A stretch of DNA of 64,000 nucleotides from Saccoglossus kowalevskii. Its lineage: Eukaryota > Hemichordata > Enteropneusta > Harrimaniidae. This document shows positions 25,505-39,241 of the stretch, piece by piece. The first letter of the stretch is position 1, and every line of letters begins with the position of its first letter. The translations under genes and the position numbers were made by a program. Under the pieces are notes generated by a model. The model was not told the DNA's origin. It was given only the letters and a program-made list of their open reading frames with translations, and did not search any database. Location of the stretch: contig NW_003105106.1 of NCBI RefSeq assembly GCF_000003605.2, positions 205,310 through 269,309 of the forward strand, given 5' to 3'.

Positions 25505-28500
25505 TGACTTCCTCTCCCTCCCTCTCGCTACATTTAAATCGAAATATTTTCATAGAAATAAAATAAGTAGTGTTTTGAAGGTGACGAGTGATTTATTTTG
25601 TAATTATACTATTTTGTATTATTAAACTTCGTCACAATCGTGAACAATGACTTAATTTAGGACGAGACCCTGGACGATGTCACTTATTTTCAAACTTATT
25701 TTTTGCAACGAAGATGACATTTGACTATACACATGATACATATGATACTTTCTTGACCATGAGTAAGGTTATAGTGCACAGATAGTAAACGTCTGCGCTT
25801 ATTTTTTGTTTATGTGTTTATTCCGTAATCCAAACTGTTAGGTAAAAGAAACAGTTCATTCAAACATTTCATTCACTCGTGTCACGATTATGTGATTTGA
25901 AATCAGAGTGTCTCTGTTTATTTGGGAAATATAACGAGACATTCACTTAGGATTTATCATAATTGACAATGATGTTTACATAACAAGCACCCTTTTCATT
26001 GTTGAATAAATTTAAACTAATTTGGATAGTGAGTGTTTGTGATGCTATGGTTCAACATATAGTGCAATCCCGGTCTTTATTATATGTAAGCAAATTCATG
26101 TTTTTTCATTAAAAATATGTGTTCCACTCAAAATAGACACAAAACCAGGCAGTAGTTGCGCATTGTATACATATATGTTTGAATCTGCTGATGAACAACA
26201 ACTGTTACAGCTTAGCAAACTCGGAAACAATCGTGACCGGCTTTTTACCTCTGAGTGGCTTTGTTATCTTAGTGTTAATTTGGGAATAAATTATTATTAG
26301 TGTTTTTCATGTTAGGGTTACTTCGGTTTTGCTGATTTTTCACAAAACCCGAAATGTTAAGTTATTGCTGTGATATGCATTTGCAAGCATTTGGAATATA
26401 CGGTTGCGTGGGAACATGCAAAACTTTGTTTAAGTTGTGCACATAGTATCAAAAACAAAGATGTAAATGGGACATATAAGTTATTTCTTGTTTCATTCCT
26501 TATTCTTTAATATTAGTTACTTGACACCATCTTAAACATTACAGTCCAGTGCTAAATTTCACATGGGTGTTATGTGTAAAATACAAACATACTTCGGGAG
26601 TTCAGTTACATTGAGTCTACTGTTTAATGAGAATGCCGGGCAACATTCTTATCTTATTATTAGTGTAAACGAAGAATCCATTTTAAGGCTATCAATTATT
26701 GCGTAGCTAATAAAATGTGCTTAACATGCTATGTACACTATTATAAAAATTAACAAACAAACATTCATACTCCAACTTTTAATTATTTTTTAACATTTTT
26801 AAATATAATTCCAGATCATGTTTTACTGCATCGTTGTGCTAATCATGAGTTTGTGAAATCTCTTCAAAACAAAAAATGGCCAAAAATAAACCACGAACCC
26901 GGGTCTCTTTCTTAGATGTACAATGTATTCAACACATGCAACACACCCATCTTGGTTCATGAACTGTTGACATAAATAAAACCACGCGCACACATACGCG
27001 TAAAGAAATAGTGCTGATTTGCCTCATAAACTGGATTCAATGATTACAAGCTGGGGCTTTTTCGATCAATGATTATTCTAGATCAATAATCTCTAAACAT
27101 ATTCTGACTCGTCAGTTCGACGATTACAAATATGCTGCTCAAAGAACACCGCACAGAGCAAGTGGAGCGTATAAGGCCATTGTGATCATTTTCACTGTCG
27201 AATTATAACAAGCCTGTTCGCGAGATGCTCTTTTCCTGTGCTACCACGCGCAATGTCTGTCAACTGAAACGAAGATAATTCAAATTGGTTTTAAAGTTTG
27301 CTATCTGAATTGGTTGAGCTAATTGGTGTTCAATAATTGGATGTAACTTTCTAGAAAGTTGTGAAAATTAAAAGAAAAACTAATGATCATCAATTGGAGT
27401 TCTGCTATGATTTGATGAAACAGCAAATGAACCATTTAGTGAAGGTTTGCTATTTGGTTTGCTTTTTCTTCTGTTCAATATAGGTTTAGCAAAGATGTGT
27501 TCACCATTTTCACAGTGCCACAGTGACAGTGCCATCCAAAAGAAAACATGTGGGTGAACGTTTGAATTACATAATACAAATAATTGATCTATTTTATCAG
27601 GCATACATGCAGATACGATAACATTTCACCTGAATGTGGGCAACATAGTAAATTGCTCTCTTGGGGACAACTGCTACAAAGAGACTATGCCCGCAAGCAT
27701 AATACAGAGTATAATGAGTAAAATAATATACTGTGCTTTCAAATATTCTCACATTCTGGCAGTTTTTTTTATTTCAAATACTGTAATCATTTGAAATGCA
27801 TCTGTAGGCAATTCTAATCAAATGCTTAACACGAATTATAAAGTAAACAAAAGCTGTCCATTACAAACTTTATTCAAACATACTATAGTAAACATACTTC
27901 ATATCTCCATAACTTGAACACACATGTGCGCATTGAAACAAAGACACTGGAGTAAGCATCGTTGATCTAAACAAACTGGAAATATATGTTTACTGAGTAT
28001 GAAAATTTGGCCAGTTTATGAGTTTATAAATAAAGGTAATTGAAACGAGTCTCATACTTTTTGATGAATGAATCCATTTGAATATAAGTTGGGATGTAAG
28101 TGTTCGGAACAACAAGATGGGTACGCACCGGCTGTTTTAAGTGTAAGAAAAACCGCGAAACAGGTAGGTGTTGTGAGGGTTTAGCCGTGAACGACTCCCC
28201 GATGCCCTAGTACTAGGAAAGGTTGACATAATATTCCCAACAATAAATAATTTTCCACCATATGTAGTCACTGACCACTCAGAAGCGAGGACCACAACTG
28301 GTTCACGACTTCACTGTTTAAAATAACCCCGACCTTTCAACAACACACTGTAGCTGCGATAAATTATGGCCAGTAACACAATGGCTTATGTCTCATTAAT
28401 GCAATAAATCGCCGTCTTCACATTGCTTTTCGTTTTTTTTCAATCAAAATGGGATGTTGGAAAAATTACTCTAACTAGCCAGAATACTTTCACAATTAAC

Positions 28501-28718
28501 GAGAACGCCATACAGTCCATTAAATAGGGGAAGGGACGCACAATGATGCCACTGGTTTGACACTGTATTAGTAATCAGATGTATGTCAGTGCATGTAACT
28601 CATATTGACAACTTAATACTGACTTTGATTGAGTATTACATTTCTGTATTATATGTGTCTTCTAAAGTAAAAAATGCAACAAAATGTTGCGCTCGGTGAA
28701 ATAACGAACTAAGCAAAT

Positions 28719-28729
28719 GCGCATGCGCT
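28719..28729. promoter_or_regulatory. Palindromic NRF1-like site
   Basis: TGCGCATGCGC contains the perfect NRF1 palindrome GCGCATGCGC. Such a CpG-containing palindrome is rare by chance in DNA this AT-rich. No adjacent transcript could be identified. Confidence 0.3.
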
Positions 28730-30933
28730 TAACACTTGATGGCATATTCTTTTGATATATGCATACAATCTGTCAGCTGCATTCAATACATGAATTCATT
28801 TTGATGGCTTCTCGGCAAACAACACGCGTTTCATATTTATAATGAAAATCGCGTTTTTATCAAAATAATTCTCCCCTACGCGTTGAAATCCCCTGTTTAA
28901 TATTTGTATATTGTGTTAATATATTATTAATCTGTTTAGAAAATATCCTTTTAACATGTATGTTGTATTAAGAATAACATGTCATTAAAAAAAAACGAGA
29001 TAGTTATTCAGATGTAGTAATCAATTAAAAGACTTAGTAAAAACATGTTATAAACATCGATAAATTGTCGATGTAATCCTTTGTGTGATTAAACGTTAAT
29101 TCAAATGTGGAGCTTTTAATGCAGTGGATAGTTAGTATTTTTTATCTTACTGTAATCTTGACATGAATTGAGCTTAAGATAAAAAATAAATATGGATTTC
29201 GTTCATTTATATGCATACTTAATGTTTTACAAGGTTTATTTCTTGATTGTTACTGAATGTTTAGATCGAAGCCATGTTCGTTATTATATTTTATGCGAGA
29301 GACAATTTAAACACGAATGAGATGTGAGTGCTGACATGTTCAAACCAAACACAGAAATAAATACTAGGACATTCTTGAACCACGCTATATATTATGATAT
29401 TTCTGTCCGAGAATCGCTGGACTAAGATTGATATTATCGTCTCCGTGTCTAAACTTATCCAGTTTGTTGACCTGACAATACAGTTTTTTTAACTTGACAA
29501 GGTTTACACTGTACTGCTTGTGGATACTTATAGGAACAATACCGATGACATAATTACCTCACAAGTTAGTCAAGGTGTAGCCAACATGTCTATAGAACCG
29601 TAAATATTTTAGGCTTCAATGTTAATATTAGTGAAGCGAAGACGTAAAGAACAGATGATTTAAGCAACATCGTTCGTGGGTAAATTTGCTTTGAATTTTA
29701 GTGTCAGATAAATTGCTTTTTGGATGAATGCTACAGTATACATAATTTGTTTATTCTACGAAAACAATTACAAATACTTAGTAATCATAAAACAGATATG
29801 TGTAGAACATTCGAAGTGGAAGCTGATAGTGATAGTGATAGTACATAATATACGAAATTATCCGGGATTCAGTATTATAAAGAAAACTATTAGAAAGAAA
29901 TACAAATAAACGGTAGCTTGTATGGAAGTGCTGTGACATCAAAAATAGATAAACTGGCCTATTGTTATAGCCAGTTAGTCAGTCAGTCACAGATTAGACT
30001 TTGTTAATGAAAAATCAAGACAGTCGCACAATAGTACACTGTCGCCGCTGCATTTGTTGACATTTTGAATGAATAGTTTGGCTGCATGCAATCGAACCCG
30101 TAGAGCTTGATGAACGTGTAACAAGTCGGAATTCACTCAAAAGCTAACATTGCTTTCTGATGTACAAGGAACTGTCTGCGCCGTGTAAATTGTCGATGGT
30201 TGAATAGTGAGTCTATTAGCATACTACTAGTACCAGGAGACTTGTTAGTATACTGTCATTTGCATCCACCACCCGCCACGAATTGCTACATTCAGCAATC
30301 TCACATCCTGATAAAGGCATAGCTTCTACACATCTATAGCCTCAATAAGTACGTGAAAAAGCAATATGTATTCAAAACAGCGGGCTACTTATTAAATTAT
30401 CATTTGATGTATATATATAAGTATACGTAATTTCCGTCTGTATTCATTGCTGGCTTCTTTTTGTTGCTGCTAGATCGTTGAAATGAATATTGTTAGTGCA
30501 GAATTATTGACGTTTTTTACGTTTATATATTTGTATTCACCATTTTTGTGGGTGGTACAATCAGGGATAATGTAAAAAAGTACTGTAGAATTCAATTAGC
30601 ATATAATGTATAATTATTAGAACTGCTGATTTATTTGAATAAACAAAATCTGAACTGAAATGTGGATAAAGCAGAAACATTCACCTTGTATATAAGATAG
30701 AACAATAGCAAAGAAGGTTTAGGTCAATTATATATACCTATGACTAACCCCGAGGACTGAATTACACCGTTGTTTTATAGAATGGTTCTGGGTCGCTACC
30801 GCCCCACCCCATAGCAATGGTTGTAGAGGTGATAGTATGTCGATGCCCGAATAAAGACAATGCACATGTGTTTAAGACTCACATAGATTCCACTACATTC
30901 AGACAACTTGAAAATTACGCTATTTTGTCATAC

Positions 30934-30964
30934 TGTTCCCAAAGTGACGTCATTTTTGGGAACA
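30934..30964. promoter_or_regulatory. Perfect inverted repeat enclosing a CRE palindrome
   Basis: TGTTCCCAAA (30934-30943) and TTTGGGAACA (30955-30964) are exact reverse complements. The 11-nt spacer holds TGACGTCA (30945-30952), the CREB/ATF full site. The nested symmetry suggests a composite protein-binding site or a small hairpin. It lies inside a 73-codon open frame of unknown standing. Confidence 0.35.
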
Positions 30965-32422
30965 TTTTGACCAATCAAGTGACGGAATCTGGATGTGGTG
31001 TTTTAGCAGTTTTGTTGACCCAAAGAGAAAGTTATTGATCAAGACTCAGTTACTTGAAAAGAAACACTTTGGATGTGTCATCCAATATTATGACAGCATG
31101 AGGCTAATGGCGTGACTAACTGTCATCGTCACCTGTCGTCAACTTTTATATTAGCAAATGCTTGTTTGAAACTGTCGTAGGCAATCAGACTAGTTTTTCA
31201 TATATTCCAGAAAGATGTCATAGGTCGACCACTTTCACATTTTCTCATTGGAGGATGATATCGTCGATTTTTGAAGATTATTTGTCTAGACGTTTTCTGT
31301 CAACATGTCAGATTACTTAATAGCTTGAAGTTTTTGAATATTCTTGAATAACATATTCTTAGACTGAATCTAAACTTGACTGAACGAGATATAATGTAAC
31401 TGGTCATTTCCCCAAATTGCTAAGATTTGTAGGGGAATCAAAATATATATCCACGTGATGAGAACAATAAAGATGTATATATGTGTTGGGGAATACGATT
31501 TTATAAATAGGATTGAATTTAAGCTGTGTGTGGTATATTACATGATTGGAAGCCAATATATCCGCCTTAATAAAAACATCTGAAAAGTGCTAATTATGCA
31601 GTTTTAGAAAGTGAAAAGTTGAATCAGAACACGTTACTATAGTAAAGCTCTTCATTGTGATCTACCATCTGAAGATGCACTTCAAGAAAGACCCCAAACA
31701 CTCCAGCTAAAATTGTTGCGCGTGCATAAAATTGGGATCATGTCACTTGCAACGTAATGGGTTGTCCTTTGTAATGGGCCATTGCTGCCTATTCTCTACA
31801 GATTGCAGTACAATACACAGGTTCAAAGTACTAAATAACATTGTCTATTTGTACATTGTTGATCCAAACTTCCGGTTAATTGCCTAGTGCGAAAAGAACA
31901 ATAACACTTCATATAAGTTATTTTAATTGATGGTTTAATTATTATTGTTTGATTTACTATTATATTTCTATTTTACTTGGAACATGCGCAATCTATTTCA
32001 GATTAATTGTTTTTGACGTGTTGAGATTCGTTTAGGAATAAGCAATGGTTTGAAATTGAATGCCACTGGTGTTTGTGATATGCCATGCAGTATCCAGTTT
32101 CATTCGTTGAAGTGGTGTGCGAGAGTTTACTGTACGAGACTTTATAGACTGTTTAAATAGTACTATCGACTATGATATATGTCAATTAAATAGTCACGTG
32201 ATTATGGCTCATAACGGCTATTGTTACACTACTCAGTAATTGGCTTATTAGCAATCGTATAACTGTCACTAAATTGATACAGATCATTTATGACTTCCCG
32301 AAACATCCCAAAACCTATTCTCGACCACCGAAATCGAAATTGACAGTAAATCGTTACTCACAAATAAAAAAAAAGATTAAAAAATCACTTAAAAATGAAG
32401 CTGATATTGATTTTCTTTGCAG

Positions 32423-32476
32423 GCATCCGAAAAGAGGAACTGTCAAGTATTGATATGAAGTCTGCCAAAAACGAAG
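32423..32476 (+). CDS. Candidate 54-nt internal exon
   Basis: A good acceptor (pyrimidine-rich tract ending ttctttgcag at 32422) is followed by 54 nt open in the frame that reads IRKEELSSIDMKSAKNE, then a donor-like GAAG/gttaga. The exon would be phase 1 at both ends and mostly charged or polar. A second acceptor about 1.3 kb downstream (33802) continues the frame, see 33803. No upstream exon was found and the product is unknown. The call rests only on splice signals and an open frame. Confidence 0.18.
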
Positions 32477-32903
32477 GTTAGATTAAAATATACAACTGTC
32501 ATTTATCGACCTTAACAGGAAATTGTGGCAAATAAACACTGAATTCGGTTTTTCGCAAAGCTGAAAAATAGAAGGATTGATCAAAGTTTGAAAACAGTAT
32601 GTACTTAGCTAAACTGTTGATGCAATTTTTGACATAAAAAACATATGTGGATGGAGATGGAGTAGTTGATTTCTGTGCAGTGTCATCCATGCATTTACCG
32701 TAATTCATTGTTTTACCCACTAACTTAAATGTGAATCACTGGTATTACTAACAATTGACTACACATTGTTTATACCACTATTAAAAATGTGACCTAGTGT
32801 TCTGGATGTATGAGTACTATTGTATAGTATATTTATGTAAATAGTATTTTATATGTAAATTGCCCATTGGTTAGCATAGGTATAGAAACTGCATGGCATT
32901 AAG

Positions 32904-33032
32904 TGAATGAATGAATGAATGAATGAATGAATGAATGAATTAATTAATTAATTAATTAATTAATTAATTAATTAATTAATTAATTAATTAATTAATTAAT
33001 TAATTAATTAATTAATTAATTAATTAATTAAT
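32904..33032. repeat. Compound microsatellite (GAAT)n then (TTAA)n
   Basis: About nine GAAT units (32904-32939) change abruptly to an uninterrupted (TTAA)n tract of about 95 bp ending at 33032. TTAA is self-complementary, so each strand can fold back on itself. The join suggests the second tract grew from a G-to-T change in the first. Confidence 0.95.
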
Positions 33033-33802
33033 GAGCGCATTGCCGTTACTGTAACGTACATCTTCTTGCTGACAATAGTGTACACTTCGCCTCCAAGCTT
33101 GTAGAATGTACGAATATTTGAGAACCAGGATTATCATTATATCTGACATGCTTTATACTTACCCGAGTATGTTTTTTTAAATAAACCAACACCATTGCAA
33201 CGTGTACTCATTTATTGCATATTACGAGTGCACGTATAACTTCCATTATAGTGGTTTGCATATACATCTTTGATAGTGTGGGGGTTGAAATAATATACGC
33301 GTACGCGTGCAAATTTGATTGTTGTCAAATTCAACAGTAGCATACTTTAAATATATGAAGACTATTCTTGACGTAAAAGAGTTTGAAAAATATTATATTT
33401 TTTTGTGAAACAGCCATAGTAAACTTGTCGAAGTCTTACCCATTCTCAAACCCACTCTATGTGCGTAACATAATCACCTTTCCATGATCATCATCGACGT
33501 AAATTTAGTCCCCTGAATATTACGCTGGGTGGTTATATAAAATCACAGCATCACTGTGGCGAATCCGTCAGTCCGCCATCAAGTAGTTCAGTTGCATAAT
33601 TTACCCCTTAGTTATTTAATATCAATTCAACCAATTTTGATTCGGTTATTATATTTTGTAATAACTCAGACAATCCAGCGTAACGAGGTATAAATGTATG
33701 CTCCAGGGTATTAATTACTAAATTGGGGTGAGTATGTTATGTAGCCAGTATTATAATGAGCTCATTGTGAGTGATTGTTGCATTTCCTTATTTTCATTCC
33801 AG
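33033..33802. other. AT-rich spacer
   Basis: I see no gene, and nothing beyond a strong splice-acceptor-like sequence at its right edge (pyrimidine-rich, ending ttttcattccag at 33802). Confidence 0.5.
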
Positions 33803-33852
33803 ATAAGTTTGACGTACGACATATGTACGCAACGTGTATATCAATGTGTTGA
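33803..33852 (+). CDS. Candidate short terminal exon
   Basis: This follows a strong acceptor (33802). If joined in phase 1 to 32423-32476 it reads 16 further residues and a stop at 33850-33852. The end reads Cys-Ile-Ser-Met-Cys, which is not a proper CAAX box. Support is limited to splice signals and phase compatibility, so it may be chance. Confidence 0.15.
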
Positions 33853-34149
33853 ACACGTCGGAAGTAGCAGAGAGTGGTAATACATCACGTGATTTGTGCG
33901 AGGTGTGTTCACTTTCCATATCCACGGAATGACATGGGCCTTCTTGATATAACTACAAATCACCTCAATAATAGTACCTTTCACTTGACCTATGAAATTT
34001 CCCAAGAAATCACCTTCAAATGTGACTTCAATTAACACTATTGATTCTTTTGTCTTATACCATACTGACGCATTCAGAATATCAAGATATTTTTATGAAC
34101 ACAAATGGATATAGTCGCTTCAAATATATATTGTTAAGACTGATGTGAC

Positions 34150-34530
34150 ACCTTTTCAACAAGCTATTGATACTGCAATTGGAGGAAATTGTTCACTCTT
34201 GCTGGCTGATTTATTTGTTTACTTCTACAGAAATCGGACAGAAGCAAACTGTGCAAAAAAAAGATTTGTTAACTTCACATTCAGAAATATCAAGTATGTA
34301 CTTTTCCATCGACAATCTTGAATTTAGTGATTTTATTCCAATTATGTATCCAGCCGAACTCGGGATTAATCGACTACTGCATCTCATTTTCCCGCTTCAT
34401 ACTTAAATGTATCCTGAAATATGACGGGCGAGCTTTCTACCAGACTATCGAAGTGAATGACCAATTGTCCGTACCATTATAACGATGCTCCAGTACATAA
34501 TCTGGGGACATCAAAATCTGTTTTGTGGTG
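34150..34530 (+). mobile_element. Decayed reverse-transcriptase fragment (non-LTR or Penelope-like type)
   Basis: Short translated stretches match, in order, a reverse transcriptase type common in marine invertebrates: a block reading NCSLLLADLFVYFY (family: TNCAPLLADLFLYSYE), a block around the catalytic motif (VNFTFRNI), then FSDFIPIMYPAELGI and an ASYLN block. These blocks lie in more than one frame and the fragment is broken at several places, so it is a dead fossil of only about 380 bp. The exact clade cannot be settled here: a Penelope-like origin is my best guess from remembered family patterns. No element ends were found. Confidence 0.6.
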
Positions 34531-35066
34531 ATAACTAAGAAAATACATAAATAATAATATAATATGCAATTATCTCTAGTGTTATGTCAAATACTGTAAA
34601 CAAAACACGCGTAATATCGACACATTTGTCATTCTCTTCTTTAGGTCAACAGACCAGTTTAAACCTCTTAGAAATGGCAATTATTTCCTAACTAACCACC
34701 TGTACCTGATATACGACTCGCGTCAGTTCAACAAATCTGACAAGTATCTCTCGGTAAATAGCACTATCATTGATTAAATGTAACGTCTAGGGATTGCCAA
34801 ACTACACAAAATCGGAAATTGAAGCGATCTAATTTACGTAAGACATTACCCACCTGCAATTATTGAATAATTTAGAGGGGCATCGCAGGCTTTTCCTTGT
34901 GATCTACAGTTCACACGATGTGTTGCTAGTAAAATTAATCGATTTTGTTCTTTATTATGTTAGATTATATTACTATCATATGTGTGACATTTCTTGCAGA
35001 AATAAATTGCCTATTTATCTTCGCTTACGACCGCGATCAAACATGACAAGTAAATAGAGTAAACAA
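34531..35066. other. AT-rich spacer
   Basis: I see no gene. A short open frame (34863-35057, plus) has no recognisable features. Part of this stretch may be residue of the same retroelement, but no similarity is clear. Confidence 0.4.
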
Positions 35067-35870
35067 GCCGGTAGGCTGGTTGGCGATCCGCTCTGCTCAA
35101 AAACAAGCACATGTTTTTGGCTGTTTCCATAGTGTGACATAAACGACCGGCATAAACGTGAATCTAACGTCAGTTTATAACTAAATGGGCCCCGTATACG
35201 AAGTTCGCAAAAACCATCCAGTCTTTAGAAGTCACTCAGTTTATTACTAGGACGTATTCTGCTGTTAAATTTATTATTTCTAACTGTTTTGCGATAGTAT
35301 TTTCTAGGATGAAGGCAGCATTTACAGTTCATTCTAAGTTGCGTTGGGATTACCTTGATACAGTGTAACAATGTCGGCGCCGGTGATCTCCTCCCAGTGC
35401 GCAACGTAACCAAAATAAAAAGCATGATCATTTGAACACTGTTAAAAGCCGTTGCTGGTGAAAAGTTACCCCAACTTTGGGGTCAAATTTCTCGGTAATG
35501 AAAAAAGATATAAAAAAATAAAATAGTAACATTGTGCCCACACTCAAGCTGAGTAGAATGAGCTATGCCTGAAGTGTTTTATCTTAAATTTGTAGGAGGA
35601 GATACATTTGGTGCGAAGCTGTCCAAAAATCAGTTGTTTGACTGTTTCTATGGCAACGGTGGGCCAAAACATTTTTTCATATTTTTCCTAATAACTAGGG
35701 TGAAGGTTTGACCTACCTGCCAAGTTTGAAGTAAATCGGCCAAGCTAAAAAAATTACAGAATAAATCATACGTGAAATCACTGGAAATCACAGACACACA
35801 CACAAAACGACAAAAGTGAATATAAGGGCAATCCTAGCGGAGCGGATCGCCAATAGTGTGGGGGCCGGCG
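35067..35870. mobile_element. MITE-like non-autonomous element with terminal inverted repeats
   Basis: TTGGCGATCCGCTCTGC (35080-35096) is repeated as its near-perfect reverse complement (GCGGAGCGGATCGCCAA, 35837-35853), about 800 bp apart. A GCCGG lies just outside each copy. The interior has no transposase frame. Its right half contains phrases usual in mobile DNA of marine invertebrates, such as 'ccaagtttgaagtaaatcgg' and a CA-rich 'cacagacacacacac' block. I could not recognise a target-site duplication, so the exact ends and superfamily are open. Confidence 0.55.
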
Positions 35871-38800
35871 CTATAGACATAAAGTATAACACACAATAAC
35901 AACGATTACAGGAAGTAGTTTCAGCACAGAGAGATATGCACGTCAGATGTAAATACGGCTACGTAAGAATACATTAGATGAAAATTGAGCTAATCAATGC
36001 ATTCGATGGAGAATAGAGGCTTACCAATGCAATTGATGAAAAAACGATCAATTTATACATTTGTTCATTCAGATACCATACGTACAATACCGTATTTCAT
36101 AATCGCAAACTACCATCTGAGGAAGATCTTTGTTTCACTTATTTAAACCCGGTGAAAATAAATATTCATTTCTTTTCGGTTGCATTCGCAATATCAAATA
36201 GGCAAAATAGTATTGACAATCTGTTGTACTGCAAACGATTCGCGGAAATGAACTGCATGGACAATTGAATTCTATGAATTGACGCCAGTATTACACTAAA
36301 ATTGGCTACAGTACAAATTTGATTTGAGCAATTGATATCTTTACCTACAAATAAAGCCACGAAGATTGGGTTAACCTGCGACTGATTCTGATGCATTTAA
36401 ATCAGTAAATTCAATAAAGTCGGCGGAGAATGACCCACGCAAAATAAGTCACGAATACAAATCAATTTTATTATAATAATGAATATTTCACATCATAAAA
36501 AACAACACAATTTATATTTTGAAATATATTATCTGTTACATACAACGCAGTAAGTAAATTACAATTACATAAAATATTCTACAAATATATTAACATTTTG
36601 GCTGTTTATATAAATACGATAGTGTGCATGTCAATACGATGTATGTAATATTATAATATTGTACTTATGTAATAATTCGTGCTTGACACGCGATAGGAAC
36701 GTATTATCGACCTTTCTAGAGTTTATTTATATAAAATATAACTTTAAAGATTTTCTTTTTACACATTAAATGTCTATATACAATGTGTACTTAATATTGC
36801 GTGCGTTTGATTAACTAATAAATGTTGGATTCGAATTGACGTGAGCGAAAGAGTATCATTAAGGTGAAGGCAAAGGTGATCGGTTTACCAAATCAGCCGT
36901 GTACTATAAACATCAAAAAATAAAAGATTATTCAGTTTTATGCATGTTTGACTATTCATTTAGCGTATACAAGACGTAAATGCTAAATGCCACATATGAA
37001 TGAATAGACGTGCCAGCTTTCTCTTTAGAGTTCTACTTGTTATTTCTACTACATTTTACATTCACCCCTGCCGCCTTCTTAGTAGTAATAGTGTGAATTT
37101 TCAGCGGCTGTAGTGGCCTTTTCATAACTCTCGACTACGTTGAGTGATGTACTTCTAGATATACCACGATTTTATTAATTTCCGATAATTCCACTCAGAA
37201 TAAAACAACACTACATTATTCTGATAAAACTTGACAAAAGGTTTACTATTATTTTTTCGGAGATGATTGATGAGCACTCCGAAGGAGATAATGTTACGAA
37301 TGATATGATGTTCTCTTCCTATAGCGTTCGAGCTTTCATTTAGTTCTGCATGCGAAACTATGATTTATTATAGTAATTTAAAATAAGTTAATTAAGCGCA
37401 GGTACGTTTGTCCCTAATGATGATTTAACGAGTACCAGGATGATTGGCAGTGTATCACTAAGTGGGAAAAAATCCATAGAGCACGAGCCGTTCTCGTGGC
37501 GAACCCACTGTAAATAACCGTATCGTTATATCTTAATGAACTGAGACTGGGTTTTGGGGGCAATTTGAGATAATGAGCGTACTTACACTGTGTTGCATAT
37601 TAGTAAAAAAAAACATATACATGCAGGGTTTTTTTCCATCGTCGTTACAGAGGTCGAGTAGTAACATTTGTGTAATTATGGTGAAATGTGTCAATATTGA
37701 ATGTGATTTGAAACGTTGCCATGTCAATTAGGTGCAAATCTGATGGAAAGTTTAGACACGTCATTAGAAAGGCAAAATCATGTATGTGTTAAATCCGGTT
37801 CCCTCCTTCATCGTCGGAGTTGATTCACATTAACTACTACTGTTGTGTGGCAATGTGAATAATTTGGGGAACTCGTACAATATAAGCTTCGCGTGTTCCG
37901 TATGAATGCTCCGCGAACTACTACATGGAGTGGCAAGTAGTAAAATTTAAAATGCCCCAGGACTTAAATAATTAAGTCTTGCCTGTTCCGCTTTTATTTC
38001 TGGTTTTCGATAGTTTCACGGATTCCCAGGGTTAGTGGTATTGCCGCAATCCGTCATTGTGAAACTGCATTGTGATTGTTCATGACGACAGGCGTGCGAT
38101 GCAAGGTATTCGCAATAAACAACGTCGTTATAAAGATCGGAAGTAGCGCGTGATTGTCGATCATATTTATGTGTAATGTCACGTGATCTACCAGGCCGGC
38201 TGGTAAATTATCACTTCTCCTCGATTACTCGATTAATTGTTTTCACTGTTCACCCAAGCATCAACGAAATTCTGTTCCGAAGGCAAATCTTTCTAACGAT
38301 GAAAAAACGCATCTCAATTTTAAATCATCCAATCAAACTACGTATATCGGAGTAATATTAAACATGCTCAACAAACATAATTACGTCAACAAAAACGTGT
38401 TCAGTGTAACTGAGTTATATGAATAATTGGTTAGAAAACATGTACTGATCACGGACGCTGTTCTGCGAGTATTGTAAGTTATTTACTTACAATTGTACAT
38501 TAAGCACAGTTTAAAGTAGTACTAAACATACTCACATTTCTAGCTATATTATTTTGCTGAAAAAGCTTTTTCTGATATTTATATATACACACGCACAATA
38601 TATGTATTACTGTTTCTAACCGGAACAAGATAACTGCATACGTATTTTTTTTTAAACATTAACCATATACATATATTTAATCTAATTTTCAACATAGCTG
38701 CAAAACATTTTAAATATTATATCATGTATCAGATGGAAACAAATAATATGTTTACAAGAAGTCGTTTCCATTGCCAAATCTTCATTTTACAATCATTATA

Positions 38801-39241
38801 TTGTGTAAGTATGACGTAAATGAACTGAAATAAACTGAAATATTTAAGATTTAAACACATTTTTTGTATTTTTTTCTTTAAAGCATGCATTAATTTTATA
38901 TATGATTAGTTTTGTATCTTAATATCTCCCGTGTAACAGCTGCCGTGAGTAAGTACTGTATATAACAATGATTGCAACATTATCTTATGAAAAAATTGTC
39001 TGGTATTTCTCTTGATAAGATTACGAATTGTTAGTGCATACACGTATGTTATCTCCTCGGGCATACATGGCACACACTTCAAGATATCGTTATTTGCTGT
39101 AGCGCTGTTGAAACTGGGCTCATCAATAACCCAGAACAGGTCACGGCAATACTGTGTCTTAGATCATAAACACTAGTGTACAATCCCAGAAATTGTTTCG
39201 TTCAAGCAGAATTTGCTCTCAGACTATTGAAAAACCCATAT
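35871..39241. other. Gene-free AT-rich stretch downstream of the GPCR gene
   Basis: No coding region is supported. The part nearest 39241 probably holds the 3' UTR of the minus-strand receptor gene, but I could not choose its polyadenylation site. Confidence 0.45.

Larger units (their letters stand above)
25263..32422. other. Gene-poor AT-rich stretch
   Basis: I find no gene of recognisable family in these 7 kb. Short open frames occur, for example 30817-31038 (plus, 73 codons, real ATG), but show no domain or supporting splice structure. Features worth noting are the X-box at 25491, the NRF1 palindrome at 28719 and the inverted repeat at 30934, listed separately. Confidence 0.5.

Noticed and set aside
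33841-34038. Minus-strand 65-codon frame beside the reverse-transcriptase fragment
   Set aside because: No similarity to any part of a retroelement or host family could be seen, and no start or splice support.
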